From the NCBI RefSeq assembly GCF_022458985.1, contig NC_061786.1, positions 18,048,974 through 18,112,973 of the forward strand: a stretch of 64,000 nt of DNA, read 5' to 3'. Source of the stretch: Mugil cephalus (Eukaryota; Chordata; Actinopteri; Mugiliformes; Mugilidae). Numbering within the stretch: the first letter of the stretch is position 1; the number at the start of each line of letters is the position of its first letter. Of this stretch, positions 43,601 to 58,600 are shown one piece after another. The translations under genes and the position numbers were made by a program. Below the pieces are notes generated by a model. It worked only from the letters and a program-made list of their open reading frames with translations. It searched no databases and was not told the origin of the DNA.

Positions 43601-46600
43601 AAAGAAACTCTTCCTCAAATTTCCATGTCCCTCCCTCAGCCTCTTTCTGAGGAAACCAGGCTCCTTAGCTTCCTGTGATTACAGGAAACATGTACGTACA
43701 TATGTAGTTAGCGCTCTAGTTGTTTCATGGGGACTTTTTAAAAAAAGAAAAATAACAATGATTATTTCTAAAAACTAAAACATATTTCAAAATCTTTTCT
43801 AACCTACCAAGAACAAATTAATAATTGTTAAATTTTACTGAAATCATCACGTTTAATGACAGTTTTCAACTTTAAATAAAACGCATATGTATCGTAAAAC
43901 AGCTTTAGCCACATTCAGGCTATATTTGATTATTTAAAAGTGGCTTAATGGTACCATAAGAATGGACTCATATCATCCTCAAATCATCACAAACCAAACT
44001 TTAATTAACTAGTGATGTCTTTATATTGTCACAGGAGCAATACTTTAACTCTTATAAAACTAACACTGTGCTCATACCATAACCGTCTGCCGTTATCTGA
44101 TGCTGGAGCACTCCTGGGTAATTTCCCTCCTATTTCCCGTGTGACATGACTGCAGCATAATTGTCAAATTATTTTGCAGTCAGGAGGCCAGAGGGCCGTT
44201 TGGGTTATAGCAGCCAATAAAATTGATAGTCGTCTTGCAGACAGAGGATCCTTCCTGAGCGTGCAGAAACTAGATCCACGTTTTTTTATCACGGCAAACG
44301 AATAGTCGGCCCAGTTATGTAAACGTGGCTTCTGAAGCAGCTCTGCTTCCCAGACGCAGTGACAGCCGTTGATGTAACAGGCGAGCTGACAGGTGATCTG
44401 TCTGTCCCGTTTCGCCTCTCGCAGAAGTCTCCGGCCAAAAAGCTGAGCCACGCAATCAGTAAATCCCTGGGCTGCGTCCCCATCGGAGAGCCGCCGCATC
44501 CTGTGTTCCCCGAGCAGGCCGAGAGACCGCAGGAACTCACCCACACTGTGTAAGTGACGCTCCCAGTGCATTTCTCACCACTGTCTGTGCCATTATTGAC
44601 GGAGGGCCCAACTGGTTTGTTGATTAACGGCATCGCAGAGGCCCAGTGTGTTCCATGATCTATGGTCTGTTCGCGTCATGTAACCGCCTCCATCTTTCCA
44701 TTTCGCCGTCACCGCATGACTGATGGCGTGGCTTCTCTGTGAGGTGTCAAGCCCGTGATTATTTGTCAACGTGGAAATGCTGATATACTACGAAGGCTGA
44801 GCGGCCGCTGCTGCTGCTGCTGTTAACAGTGCAGTCATCCTCATCAGTCTGTTGGCAATGAAACAGGGACGGTGGTATAAATCTCACATTCCAGGCTTTG
44901 AGGCTCCTGGAAGTCATTATAGGAAATGCATTATATTGTGCCGCTGTCGTAAAAACCCCGCGCACTCATTTACATTTCAGTTGAAAAATAGCGCAATTTC
45001 CATAATCAATTCCACTACCAAGACACAGCCACATAGTCCACATCAGTGCAGCCACTTTCTTATTTTTCTCATCACGGCCGCATTAAAACTATGTCAAAAC
45101 GTGACGTCGCAGGTTTTAAAAGGCGTGATTTCGCTTGTTCGTGGCATCAGCGGGATCACAGCAAATCTCACAACTTTCTCACTTGAGCTTTCTACACGTC
45201 CCGTGGCACATTTCACAACAAAATCCCGCATCGTATTCCAGTCACGACCATCAATCTAAGCTGTCTGTACTCGCTGTTTTTTTTTTTTTTCTTTTGCTGC
45301 TGGCAAGTGTCAGTGAGTAATTGATAGCGAGCTGTGTCATTGGGGAGAGAGTGAACGTAAACACGTTCGCATGATGTTCTGTTTTAACATCATCTCTGGA
45401 TCTCACATGCAGTCTCTACCCGATGGCGGTAGGATTTATTTTTATTTTTTTTGGTTTTCTGCATTGTGCTGAAACTTATGCATCTAAGATGAAGTTTTGC
45501 ATTTGCATAAATTTACAATTCATCACAACGAGGAGAATCAGCTGTCGACCCGGATGTTTTCCTCCAACTGAGAGATGGGGCGATTGGATTAGTCTGCCCA
45601 GTATAGGCCGTGTAGCATGAAATTACATCACGCAAGTAGATTAATATTGATAAAAAAATATATATATATATAAAATTTGTGTCTAGAACTGTTTTGGATT
45701 ATGCCTCTCTCCAGGGCCTCCAGCAAGAAGTAATCCTTTTTTACTTTCTCTTTTTTTATGAGGTTAATTATTTTAGACAACGGGCAGCCTTAGAAAATGG
45801 ACAGTCCGGTTTGACCTCTTGTTAATTTTAACATTATAACACAAAGGCTTTTTATGGTAATTGTTGATTTTTATTTTTTTTTTGCTTCCAAAAAAAGAAT
45901 TCTTTTGCAGAGGGATGTGAAGTACAGTGATTAAATGTACGTACGGGGTTAAGGAAATTGATTATTTCCATTTCACGCTACTTCAACCTTTTGACAGAGT
46001 AGGTTTTACACTAAGCTTGTGTATCACAGTGGTTAAACCAGGAGTCCCGTATCACTTTGGCTTACAGCAAAGAAAGGCCATTTAGGATCCGTTGTAATGT
46101 CTGATATCTCTTCTACCAAAGAGAAACATCTCTGCTGGTTTCTTTAAACTCTTCTAACTCAAACAGGTCAAATTTCACAAAAAAATAATATTCAAAAGTA
46201 AAAAAAATACAAATAAATGTCACTCTTTATGTTACAGTTAAAGCTATAGTGCAGGACTTTTACATATACTATAAATTAACATCTGTTACATATTAAGCCG
46301 TAGTTGAAGAAGCTGTTTTGAATCAGGTTTTTAATGTAATGCTTTTTACATCTGCTGTCTGTAATGGTTTAATTAGCGCTGAGGAGAGGAGCACCGGTAT
46401 GGAGACGGAGTAACTAGCCACCAGCAAACAGAAGTATGGTGGGAGTAAGGAAAAACAGTTACAGTTGTAACCACGGTTCTATGAATTCTCCGTCTCTGGA
46501 ATGAAAGAGAAGCTAAGAAGAAGAAGAAAGGTTTCTGACACTCCCAGGTAGTCAGCGTTCAAAGGAAGGTCATTGGACTTTCTGTTCATAAATGGATATT

Positions 46601-49600
46601 AAAAAAAAAAAAAAAATGAGTGGTTATTTGATTTTCATTTTATAATTCTAAAATTAAAAAGACATGGACATGGATCACTATCAAAATAAAAATAACTACA
46701 TATAATCAGTGAATAGCTAGCTACTAGCTAACATTTATCTCATATGCATGGAAAGATTTCAGCAGATGACAAGCCTTGTTTTGCCACGTCAAAAATCACG
46801 TCAGAGTAAGATTCCACACACGTGCTTTTACTTTGAAAATGTCAACTTCCGGTTGCACAACATGAATAAAAGGGGCCCTTTTCTGTTTCTGTCTTCTAAT
46901 GATTTTATTTTTTGTTTTTAGAAGCAGAAAATGAAAATCGACTAATTTTGTTTATCCCTTCTCCACCCTGATGAAGGCAAAATGCCTGGGATTTCCATTT
47001 TAATTTTTGAATTTTAAAATGAAAATCAAATAACCACTAATTTTTTTGTTTTTTAATATCCTTTTCTGCATGGAAAATCCAATGACCAAAACATAACAAC
47101 ATGGATTACAAGTGGTGTGTTTTTTCTTAGTTAGAGACCAATGAAAGAGTTAGAGTAGTCTGAGGGACTGTACAGTATATAAGGGGTTTGTGTAATTACT
47201 CTTACTACCAGTAGGAGGAGACAAAGACTCTGCACTGTCACTTTAAAATATTGTACAGTAAAATTGTGTTTGCATGTTGCATCGGTGTTAAAACTCTAAT
47301 AATAATTACGTATTTTTCTACTGTTGTACAAGGCTTCCACTTATGGTCATCCGATTGTAGCTTTAAATATAAATATCTGTGATTCGTCTACAATGGAAGT
47401 TTTTGGTCAGAAGTGCCGGCAAGTTCTTGTGTTCTCCTTTAGGACCGTTATGGATAAAGTGCATTCTCTTGCTCTCGCTGATGGCATTTCAAGGTTGGTG
47501 ACACCGCGTGTGCATGTTCGCTGACTTTTAGGATAATGGATCTGACTGATGACCCCTGTTACTTGTCTGTACGTCTTTCCATCTCTATTGTTATGTCTGA
47601 CGCAGGGAGGGTATTCATAAAAAAAAGGTCCCTGGCATTTGTGATGGAAAAAAAAACAACAAAAAAGAACTATTTTTGATACCTGAAGCGTATGTTTTTA
47701 TTTGTGTGCAGTGACGAAGCTGTGCCTCTCGTCACCGTGCAGTGAAAGGAGGTTTTCAAACATTCAAAATATCTTTTCATCAGTGGCTACCATTTTCATT
47801 TTTTTTGTTCAGATTTAATGTGTCTATATTTACCTGTGCCTGTCTTCAAAATGACAGACAGGAAAAAACGGCTTACACATTCGTTTATACAGAATTACTT
47901 TTAGTAGGGTAATATGAATCACAATAATGGGATTTAGGACGAGAAGACTGACACCACTCTTGTAAATGTTACATACCTACAGATGGCTAGCTTAGCTTAG
48001 CTTAGCACAAGGGCTCGATTACAACTGTTAGGCTTGTTCTGCACATCTGACATCTAATCACATCTAATCCATAATTAAACATGAAACTACAGCTACGAGA
48101 CTTAGCTTAGCATAAAGAATGGAAATGAAAGAGCCAGTTAGCTTTGTTCCATTTGAACGTAACACTAGCACCACTAATTTACATGTTATATCAGGGGTCT
48201 TCAACGTCAACGCCCTATAAGTGTTCTATAAATTTACCCTAGTGCTATTTATAAATACACAATATTATTATCATTTTGCATCAATATTAAGCTATCTCTT
48301 ATCCCTTTACTACAATATGTTGGATTAATGTTAATGTATATGTAAAGAAAATTAAATCTGTAGGGGAAATTAAAATAAAAAAAAATGTATGCATAAAAAA
48401 TGTCTAATCAACCAAAGATTTAGTGAACCCACTGGAGTTCCTGCTCCCTGTTGAAGACCTATGTGTTATATCTCAGCTGTTTTATAATCTATAAGTTAAA
48501 TTAAAGCAATGATTTGTGGTTATACTGGAGTTTCCACTTCCTGTGAAGTTTGGCTGCTCCTTTAAGGTGATTAGCAGTCGTGAGGAAGAAGAAGTGGTAC
48601 TGATGGCTTGATTCCCATTTGTTAATGGTCAACTTTAAAGACATTATGGCTGAATATGGTAATTATCAGCACCCCATTACCATTTCCCCTGCTGGCCACA
48701 GAAATCCTCCCGACTTGATCCCTCAGATAATTAGTCACAGGAAACCAGCCAAGAGTCCAGTTTCATTCAACGCCGACTTCCTTTTATTCACGATAAATAA
48801 GAGTGAAAGAAAAGCACTGATGGAATTCAGAAACTAGTGCAGCTACTTGCCAGACCCGATGAATGTTATCTGTGAGGGGGTGTTGTTTCATATTTTGAAC
48901 CTGGAGACATCCATCAGCGCTATCTCTCAGGTGTGTGTGTGTGTGTGTTTGTGTGTGTGTGTGAGGGCTGACGAAGCCTCTGTGAGTGAGTAATAATGGC
49001 AGAATCAGGGTAGAGCGTCAGGTTTGATCACAAAGCCCAAAGCCGAACGGACACGAGTCTCACGAGACGTCCAAACCCTCACGTCGCCTTGAGATGAAGT
49101 GCCGCTGTCCTGATGCTGTTTTTGAAATATTTACTGGCGTCTAAAAGCAGAGACTAACAGTGAGCTGAGCTGTGAATTTTTCTCTTCTCTCAAACTGTCA
49201 GCAGGATTCTTGGGGATTTGTGTTTTTTTTTCTTTTTTTTTTTTTTTTTGCAGAGGAGTTACAGGCTTGGGATGCTCTGTCTGTCTCAAAAACTTTAAAT
49301 CTAGGATACGGCTTCTTACCTTCAGACTTAGCACTGCGTCTGCCAAAACACTTTAAGCACCAAAAGAGTCGAATGTGGGCGTCTTACTGTACTTTGCATT
49401 GCATTTGGAACACACAGCTTCAGATTCTCAGCGCTTGCAGTGATTACTATTTAGTAAGCAATTTCCCTCTGCCTTTATAATCCCTACAAATCCATTAAGA
49501 TTTTAAAAAGCTTTCCTCTGTTTTATTTCTTCTTCTTTTTTTTTAATTCTCTGGGTCAACCCAAAACCTGACAGTGTCATTAAAACCGAGAGAAGGGGCG

Positions 49601-52600
49601 TGTAATTCACTTTTCTGAGAGCCTTTATGGCTTTCGTGCCCCTCGAGGTTCTGACAGCCTTGTGGGGAAATAGGAGTGCCGTTTGCCAGCAGGAGAGGAT
49701 GCCTCATGTTTGCATATTATTTTTAGCCGGCTGAGGGCGATTGAAGGCAGCCGTGCATCCGCCGTCGTCAGGAATAAGGTGAATGTGCCGCCAGACTTAA
49801 TTTTCCTGCCAAGTACAAGGAACGAGAGGGGGGGGGGTACATCGTCATTCTCTGCACGCAGGTAACACGAGGCTTAGCGCATTGCAGACTTTGATCTCTT
49901 AGTTCCTAAATGTTTTGTCGGTTCACTCCCGTTTGACCTCTGAGAAAAAACGTCTGGCCCGTGTGCCCTTAATCAGCGCTTATTCAGCCGGTGAGGCGCG
50001 GGGCTGCAGACACCGATGTGAATTAAATGCCTGTTAGCTTTCATCCATATATTTTTGGAGGAAAATGAAAGACTGCTTCTCTTTTGCATAAGCTCTTTTT
50101 TTTTTTTTTATACTGCCGCTCTGCAGGAGTTATATTGCTATATCAAAAAAAGGGCTAATGATTATTTATAGGAGACTGGCTGTGAAGAGCTTTGGCTTAC
50201 GTAACTCACTGATGTGAATATATGTAAATGCAATTATAGTCCGAGAACAAAAAAAAAGAGTTTCTGCTGACGGGACAGTAGAGGAATTGTGCTTTTTATA
50301 GCAACTGAGCTGGTATTTTTGAGTGAAATGGCATTTCTCTAATTTATAGTGGAGAGAGATGTGAGAAAAAAAAAAAAAAAAAACAGTGTTGAGGCAGAGA
50401 GACGGGGAGAGACAAGAGAGGAGAGAGAGGAGACAGAGAGAGAGAGGGAGAGAATATACGTCGTCATAAAGTCACGTGACCTCCGAGTTTCCTTGGAGAC
50501 AGCAGCAGTGTAGCACATTGAGATGCTCGCCTGCTCAGTTGAGGGCAGATTAGGCATCTGGCAACAGCAGCGGTTGGATGTATTTTTCCAGCCGGGCAGG
50601 TGCTTTCTCTCCTCACAGAGGTAAGTGAGAAGCCCGGCGCGTCTCGGCTTTCTGTCTGCGGCGGATTCTTGTAAATTTAATGGGCGCTGAATGGAAGGTA
50701 AACATTCTGCAGATGGACTGGAGTTTGTGCACACACAGTCCGTGAAGGAGACTGGAGGGGGGGTAGCATGTGCAGGGGGTTTGAGTTTGCGGTTGTCATC
50801 GTTGTTGCATGAAGCACGGATTAAAAGCGAGCAAATGCCCTCAGAAACGTAAATTAGGACGGTTGAATTGCTCATGGTTTTCTTATGAGGCGAGTCAGCA
50901 GGGAAATGCGAATGAATAAATAACATGTCTTTAAAATTAGCATGCTAAATATTCTTTTGTATTCATGTTAATGCAGGAAACATGTACTCTATTCTGTTCT
51001 AATTTTATTTAGTAATATTAAGGAAAGCCTACAAAAAGAAATGAGGCTCTCACTGGCTCATGCTGATAACAGTATTTTGTACAATGTGGATATAAATAGT
51101 TTGATTTGACCAACTAAAAAAAGGAAAGAAAATGCTGATTGGACAAATAAGGATAACGGAGCAGAATGCTCCACGGTGCTCTGCCTTTTATGTGATAATG
51201 AGAGCTTTAAATAAAGCGGTCAGAATAAATCAGGGCTGATAAGTGCGGAGAGATGCTGCGTTCAGATTCGAGAGATGCAACTGCAGATGCATGTAAATCA
51301 AGTGCCGCCGTGAGTGGCTTCTATTGTCTGCGTGAGAGCACCTGAGATGTGCAGGGTTATATTTTGATCCGATAACGAGACTCCGGGGTCCAGGCGAGCC
51401 TCGCCGCTGATTCAGCCGCCAGATGGACCCCATTGCCTTGTTTACCCTCGCAAATTACCTCCTGCAATGTCACCTTTCCGAGTTTTTCACAGACTTCCAG
51501 TTTAATTAGATTTCTTGTCTGCTGTTGTTGCGCTCGCTCATGTTAATTAGGTTTAAGCTAATAGCCTAAAAACATCTGAATCGCTGTTCCCGGAAAACGT
51601 CAATTATTTCGCACCAGTCTGCCGGAGTACAACATGTTGTTTATTTTACTTTGTAATGATCCCCCTGCCTTCTTTTTCTAACAGTCTTTGGTAAAGTTGG
51701 ATTAAAACTGAATCGCTGATTCATGATTATTAATAAAAATGCAAATTGCCCTCTCCTCCATTCCCTGGTGACAAGCCCCACAGGCTTCTGCAGTGTAGCA
51801 TTAAAGACCTCTAATCTTGTCTTTTAGTCAGCCGAAACCGGTGGCCAACAACATGAACGACACAATGCTCATGTCCTCCGGGGCACCTACTCCTACCAAA
51901 AGGTAAGCAATCCCCTAGGCTCAATGTCGTTTATTCCCTCTGTTTATCTTTAGAGGTGACAAAGTGTCACTTAACCTCACACACGTTTTAATCATAGAGT
52001 GTTCGGCACATGCTCAGAATAGGTGACAGGTTGTTTATCATTAAGCGAGAAAAGCGCAGCAAATCATACTACAGATGTTATTTGCTCCTTAACACTTGAC
52101 ACACATGTTTTTTATTTATTTATTTTTTTTGGATCCGAGCAGCATGCCCTTGTGCGCGTATTTTTAGAGCAGAATTTGTTACGCTGTCATGAAGAATATG
52201 CGCGCGCTCCATACTTAAAGGGCTGATTTGACAAACAGATTGTGATAGAACTGGAGCCTCATCGTGTAAGCAGATAGCCGGCGACGGCTCCGTAGAAAGC
52301 GGCCTAATTGTCCTCTCGTTTCGGGCCCCCGCTCGGTGAAAGGCCGCCTCTATTATTATTTACTCACGCTGGTAATGAGCCATTGTGGTTATGAATTCAG
52401 CGATGGAGAGCGCGGCGCGTGGAGCTGTGATGTATCTGCAGGTCCGTGCAGGATCCCTTTTGTGTACAGTATCTCTCTGTCACATCTTTCCGGCAATTTG
52501 CTGTTTGCGAGACGGGACTGCTGAGGGACTCGGGACTGCCCGGAGCACATTAGTAGGGAAGATGCGTCTCTGTCCAGTGCGCAGAAAGGATGGAAGTGTA

Positions 52601-55600
52601 GATATCAACCCTGGTTTAACGTCAGGTGCTTGATTGAAATCTTGACACAGAGCTTGAATGACATCTGTGGATTTATTTATTTTTTTCCCCCACTCGTGCT
52701 CCTATGAGGCTGCAACCATACAGTACTACACCAAGGACCCTGGTCTGGCAGCTGAAGGGCAGCATGTACACTGCAAAAAAAATAAATAAATAAAAAAATG
52801 TCCAGCAGTGTGCAACTTAAGATGAAAATCTGACATGAGTATTCCACATGTGAGGTCGTGTCAATAGCGACCAGCTTTAAAAGAAGCCGCTGCCATTAAA
52901 ATTTGGAAGAAAAACATATTATTTAACTCTGCTAAGAGCAATCAATACCAGATTATATTTTGTGGACATTTTGTGCAGTGCAGTCTTGTCTCCGAGGGCC
53001 GACGGTATCAAGATTAGAGCAGGAAGCTGACAAGACAGGGACACCCGAGGCTGTAAACGATGCCTTCGCATCCAGACCCCGTGGAGGTCAGTGGGAGGAA
53101 CCATGTGCCGCATGTACAAGAGGCAGGCGACGCTCTCCCGAGGTTTGTTTCACTGTGGCAGTAATGAAGAAGCCTGATAACCTTTTTCTTTGACATTTGG
53201 CTCCGTGAGTCAGAGCCGCTTTGGGAAGATGTCATGCACCGAGGATGCTGTTGCCTCGGAGGGGTAATAACAACTACAAAGCTACCATTTTTAGGGCAGA
53301 AATTGCGCATTAAGCCGCCGTGACACTTCCAAAATAGGTTGTGTTGAGTGTCAGTGTGGGTGCGCTGTGTGTGCGTGTGTTGTGTAGATAAGGTGTTGAA
53401 TGAGGAGGGAAGGAGCAGATTTCACTAAGGTTTGCTGGGAGAGAACTCTCTCTGTCTAACATTTGTAAATATTGCTTTCTCGTTATCAGTACCCTTGTTG
53501 TTATAATTAGCTCTGACCTGCCTGCATTCACACCGAGGGCTTATGAGTCAATGATGCGACTGCTGAATAATGCAAAGCCCCGCGTGGCTACGCCTCAGTT
53601 TTTTCGAGAGCCCCCAAACAGAATCATAGCGCCGGCGCTGTCCTTGTGTGTCGACCCCTTTCAGATTCCATTTTTATCAGGAGAAAAGAAGCTTCGCTAA
53701 AGGAAGATGTCAGGGCAGAGTCGAAGCTGGACGCACTCCTCTGTGTTGTGATTCCAGCCTCCACCACAGTCCGACGCCGTCTGCTCTGCTGACATGGCAT
53801 CTGCTACTACCCACAGTGCCCTCTCTCCCTGAGGCACGCCATTATTACCTGTTAGTCACACAGAACCACGGCGCCACAGGATGATGATCCTGCTTTTGTG
53901 CTTGAAGAAATTTAAGCGAACTCACATCTGACTGAATGCGTGTTTAGATTAAAACTTAACATAACATAGTGGATGATAAGTATCTTTAAACAATATGATC
54001 ATTTTCTGGTTTTCAGGCAAATGTTATTATGATAAAAGTCGTCGTTTCATGCAGCTGAATTGTCCCACTACTGAGTTAAGCTTTTAGGAAATGTGGGAAA
54101 CTAATTCCTACTTCATTTTAGACAACACCTGAGAGCTCAATATACAATATTACAAAATGCGACCTCTCAAGTTACATAACATAACGTGGGTTTGAGTTAA
54201 AAATGCTTCAGACGTGCAACAACAATTGGAAACGTTAGCTTAAAGGCGGTTCATGCATCCGACCTGGCTCAGACCGTGAGGTGGAGCCGAGAGAAACTCC
54301 CCGAAGATCCGAGCGGAGCAGCTCTCTGATGGGTGTTAATGTACTACTTGAATTCTACAACAACCCTCAGTCTCTTCCTGCGCTTTGGCCTGAGGACGAG
54401 GGCGGTAAATTATTTACAAAGTGTCCCACATTTTTTTTTTTTTTTTTTGCTATCTTAAAACAAGTGCTTGTTGGCGGAGTCATTTCAGTTTATGTGAATG
54501 TTTTTTTTTTGAGTCAAGCGACACAATCCGGAAACGCGGAAAATGATCCGCCAAGTATTTTAAGATATCATCGCTGAATTAAGTGAGGTGGAGCTGAAGC
54601 AGCTAAAATTATCTCATCACAGCAGCACATTTTTTTTTCATTTTTTTTTGTATCCGCTTTGGGAAAGATAAGATTTTAGTGCGAATGTCGGGTGGTGTTT
54701 TTAAGACGTGAGCAGCGGAGCCTGCAAACGCAGCGTTTTTTTTTTTTTTGAATCCAGATTGGGTCTAATGGTCTTAACTCTCCGGTCACAGCTACAGATT
54801 CTCACTGTCGACCGCCGGCAGGGAAAAAGAACAGCATACGTCGTGTGTCATCTGTCCGCGCCCGCGATCGTTTAAAGTGTCGTGACTTATTTGACATTTC
54901 CAGTCAGCGATGAACTGGCAGGAACGAGCTTCATTTGGCACCGTCTCACTTCATTGTTATGACCAATTAACTCAGCCTGTCCATCAACACTGGAGTCAAA
55001 GCCAAGTGTAATCAAGGTCACCTTTATTTTCCATGCGAGTTTTTTTTTTTTTTTTATGTAATGACTTCACTTACATAAAAGCTTCTGACTTTAGAGTCGG
55101 CGCTCGGCTGCACGTGTGCGTGATGTGTGTGTGTGTCTGTCTCTGACTTTGGCCAGTGTTTTGGAGAGCCCCAGCCGGCTGGATGAAGAGCACCGACTCA
55201 TCGCTCGGTACGCGGCTCGACTGGCAGCGGAGGCGGGAAACTCCACGGTGAGTGTCTCAGTGGGAAGAGGTTCCACGGTGAGCTTCTGTCAACACGCATT
55301 TTCAAACGGGACCCTGTGAAGTTATTGGTTGCAGCTTCTTTTCGGCTACAGAACTTGAAGTGTTGACAAGTCTATTCATCCTTAGCTGTTTTTGTGCTTG
55401 TTTTTTTAATAAAAAGATTGACGTTTTTTACTTTTTTTTTTGGCAGTGCACAGTAAGAAAGGCTGACAGGGAACGACTCGCAGTAAAGTTCAAGTCACGA
55501 ATTGAGCAGAGAAGCAGGGGAGCAGCTTTTGTGGTATAGACCAGTCGTTCCCAACCTGGGGTCCAGAGATCACAACAAAACGTGTCCAATCTGAGCTCAT

Positions 55601-58600
55601 CACCAGTTTTCACCTGTTTCACTAGTTTTTAACCAGAATTACGTGTCTTCCTACATGTGCAATATGCAGGTCTCAAAGTATCACAGCACAGTGTCAGATC
55701 TCAGGTGTTCGATTGTGATTGAAAAAAAGATCAAAATTTAGAAAAAAAAATAATGTTGATGCAGGATATTTGTAAGGTTCGAGCTGTGAATTGAGTTCGT
55801 CTGCCAGTGGAATGAGAGTAACGCAGCTTTCCCTCTCTGAACCAGCATCACTAGCCAATCAGAAGCAGGGTGGGGGCCGGTCTTGGAAAGTTTGGTTGAG
55901 ATCCAGCTGCAGCTGATGCTGCATTCAAGACAACTTGGGAAAAAATGGGGTCTGAGGTGTCAAACTCAGAAATGACCGCGTCCAAAATATAAAATAGCTG
56001 CTGCACATGTTTTAATGTTCAGCAAATGGTGACAGTATATCAAAACCAAACTTATTTTTCCTCCTCCGAGTTAAACAGTAACGTTTTTTCATCAAAGTCA
56101 CAGTTTTGTCGGAAAAATTAAGCTGATGCTGGGAGAATGTGTCCTATCTACAAACAAGAACTTAAAACTAGTGAAAATAATAATAGCTAATATTAAATCT
56201 TAGCATGTGAATTTTGCATTTTAGAGTTATAATATGATCTACACTTTTCATAGTTTTCATATGGGGAAGAGCGACTTTCTTTTTAATTCCATGGCCACTG
56301 GACATGTTGAATTCTTTTAATATGAAGCAGCCGCCGTAGGAACAACCTCAAGAAGGTCTAATGTTATTCCTTCATTGTTACTGAAATGATAAAATTCATA
56401 AAAAAAAAAAATGCTGCATTCATGTTTCAGGTCTCTGCCGCTGCGTTGTTTGGCTGTTTTGAAGGTGAGCTGTGGTGAAGTAAAACGATTCTCCGTTTGT
56501 GCAGAGACACAGCGAGCCTCCAGCAGAGCGTCATTACCGGTCGCCGCGGTCAGAAGAAGAAAAAAACGCTTTGTGTTTGACTCTTCTTTTTTTTTTTTTA
56601 ACGCCACTTTATGATAATTTTGTTTTTCAGCAACAGTGTCCTCCAACAGATCTGAGTTTCAACTTCGATGCCAATAAGCAACAGAGGCAGCTGATTGCAG
56701 AGCTGGAGAACAAAAACAGGTATGATGTGGGAGAACACACCAGTCTTTCCTTCCTTTCTCTGGCTCGCTGGTTGGCAGGAAACTAACTAACGATGCTAGC
56801 TCAGGTGTTGCACTGATGTCGAGTTTTAAGTCTTGGAAAATATGGAGGCACTGTTATAGATTTAAAACTACAACAATATAGAATAGCTTCATGAAGTATG
56901 CATATTTTGAGTTATTTATAGGATTGATACCACTCATTTCTGTATGCTACTTGTAATACCGTAAAACAATGTGCATTGAGATATTACTCCTACTATTAAA
57001 TGGTTAATTAACCTCACCTTTCACCGCTGCTGTCCGGTGCATCCAGGGAGATCCTGCAGGAGATCCAGAGGCTGCGTTTGGAGCATGAACAGGCCTCACA
57101 GCCGACGCCAGAAAAAGCCCAGCAGAATCCCACGCTTCTGACCGAACTGCGGCTCCTCAGGTACCGTTTCTGCCGCAACCACCTGCACCGCAACAAAAGG
57201 GAGAGAACAGCCAAACCCTTAAGTAAATCAAGCATTAAACGCGGCGCCGGGGTTGTTGCGTTTCGTCGTGCCCAGCTCATTCTTCAAGTAGAACTAATGT
57301 CTTCCTAATTCGGGAGGATGTTTTTGAATTAGCTCCGCCGGCAGCGCGGACATTTGTCATGCTGGCAGGACGCTGGGTCCGGTTCTTGGATGAGACTCAG
57401 CCTTGTTGCAGCACTTGTTGCCCCGAAGGACTCATTGTTTGTCTGGTGTAGACTGAATAATGAATCGAAAAGCACGCAGGAGGTCAGACATTGAGGCAAA
57501 GGTTTTAAATTATTATAGATTTTCCTAATATTTCATGATGTAAATAATGAGCTACCTATCAATTTCACTTAATGATTAATAAGTCATGATTTGCGTTTCC
57601 CAAAGCTTCATATATATATATATAGACAGTATGTATGGAAAACTAGTATAAGAACAGTGTGAAACTAAATGGTCTGCATCACAGAAGGATACATTTACTC
57701 CACTTATCATTTATCAAGTTTAATAATGCATGTTTATAATGATTATTTATTGATAGTTCGAGCTGGTTTGTTTCAGTCCTGTGTCATGTGGTAACTGTTT
57801 CATCAAACGGGGATGTGTGTTCGGGTGCCACGGCTCTGATATGTCACTTACGCAGACACGGAACAGATGTTTACAGTCTGCAGATGTCTGCGCGTTTCTC
57901 ACAGGACGACTTCAGACAGGCAGATGATTGCTTCAGTCTTTTGAAGCAAACCACATTTTACACACTGTGAACACCAGAGGGTGATAATACGTTGAAGCTG
58001 TCACTGTAAAGAGACAGCCGCAGAATTATTATTTTATCACTTGACAGGGGTCCAAAATAACTTGGGGGCAGATTTTTTTTGATGCGAGATGAGCTGCGAA
58101 AAGAAAAAAGAAAAAAAAACTTTTTTTATAGCAATCATTCATCAAGTTCACACCCTGTGAAGCCAAGGAGCTACGCTTTCTTTCTTACTTCTCTGCACAT
58201 TGAGCTGCTCTTCTGCTTCGGTTGTATTCCCGAAGAACTGCAGCTTTTTGCAGATAAGACATTGTACTAATACACTAAAGAATAGTCAAGTGAGCACTTC
58301 ATTTTTAACTCTTCGGATAAATGTGAATGTAAATGTTCCAGTGCTGCAATGATGTAATAATAATCTTTCGGACAAAGTCCTTTTCATAGGGCAGCAAATT
58401 TTAATAGAGTAATCCTAAAAATCTGGTTTTTAAAGCGGATAAAACAGACTAAAAAGCTGGATATTGCAGCACATCCAAAGGAAAAGGGTAAAACAGACTG
58501 ATGGCACAGTGGCGACAGACGTAGACATAGTGGGAAACATAACTATTTGTCCGCATGATTTAACAGCAACTTAAAACGCTGCAGCTATTTTAAGATTTTC

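Larger units (their letters stand above)
44550..51827 (+). other. largest dtnb intron (7.3 kb)
   Basis: Contains a foldback MITE (46568-47087), a CTTAG-rich repeat fragment (about 47985-48130), an inverted copy of a dispersed repeat (48192-48392), a (GT)n run (48931-48962) and an (AG)n-rich stretch (about 50400-50455). There are also candidate conserved segments rich in TAAT motifs (about 49540-50330 and 51480-51620). No exon seen. Confidence 0.65.
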
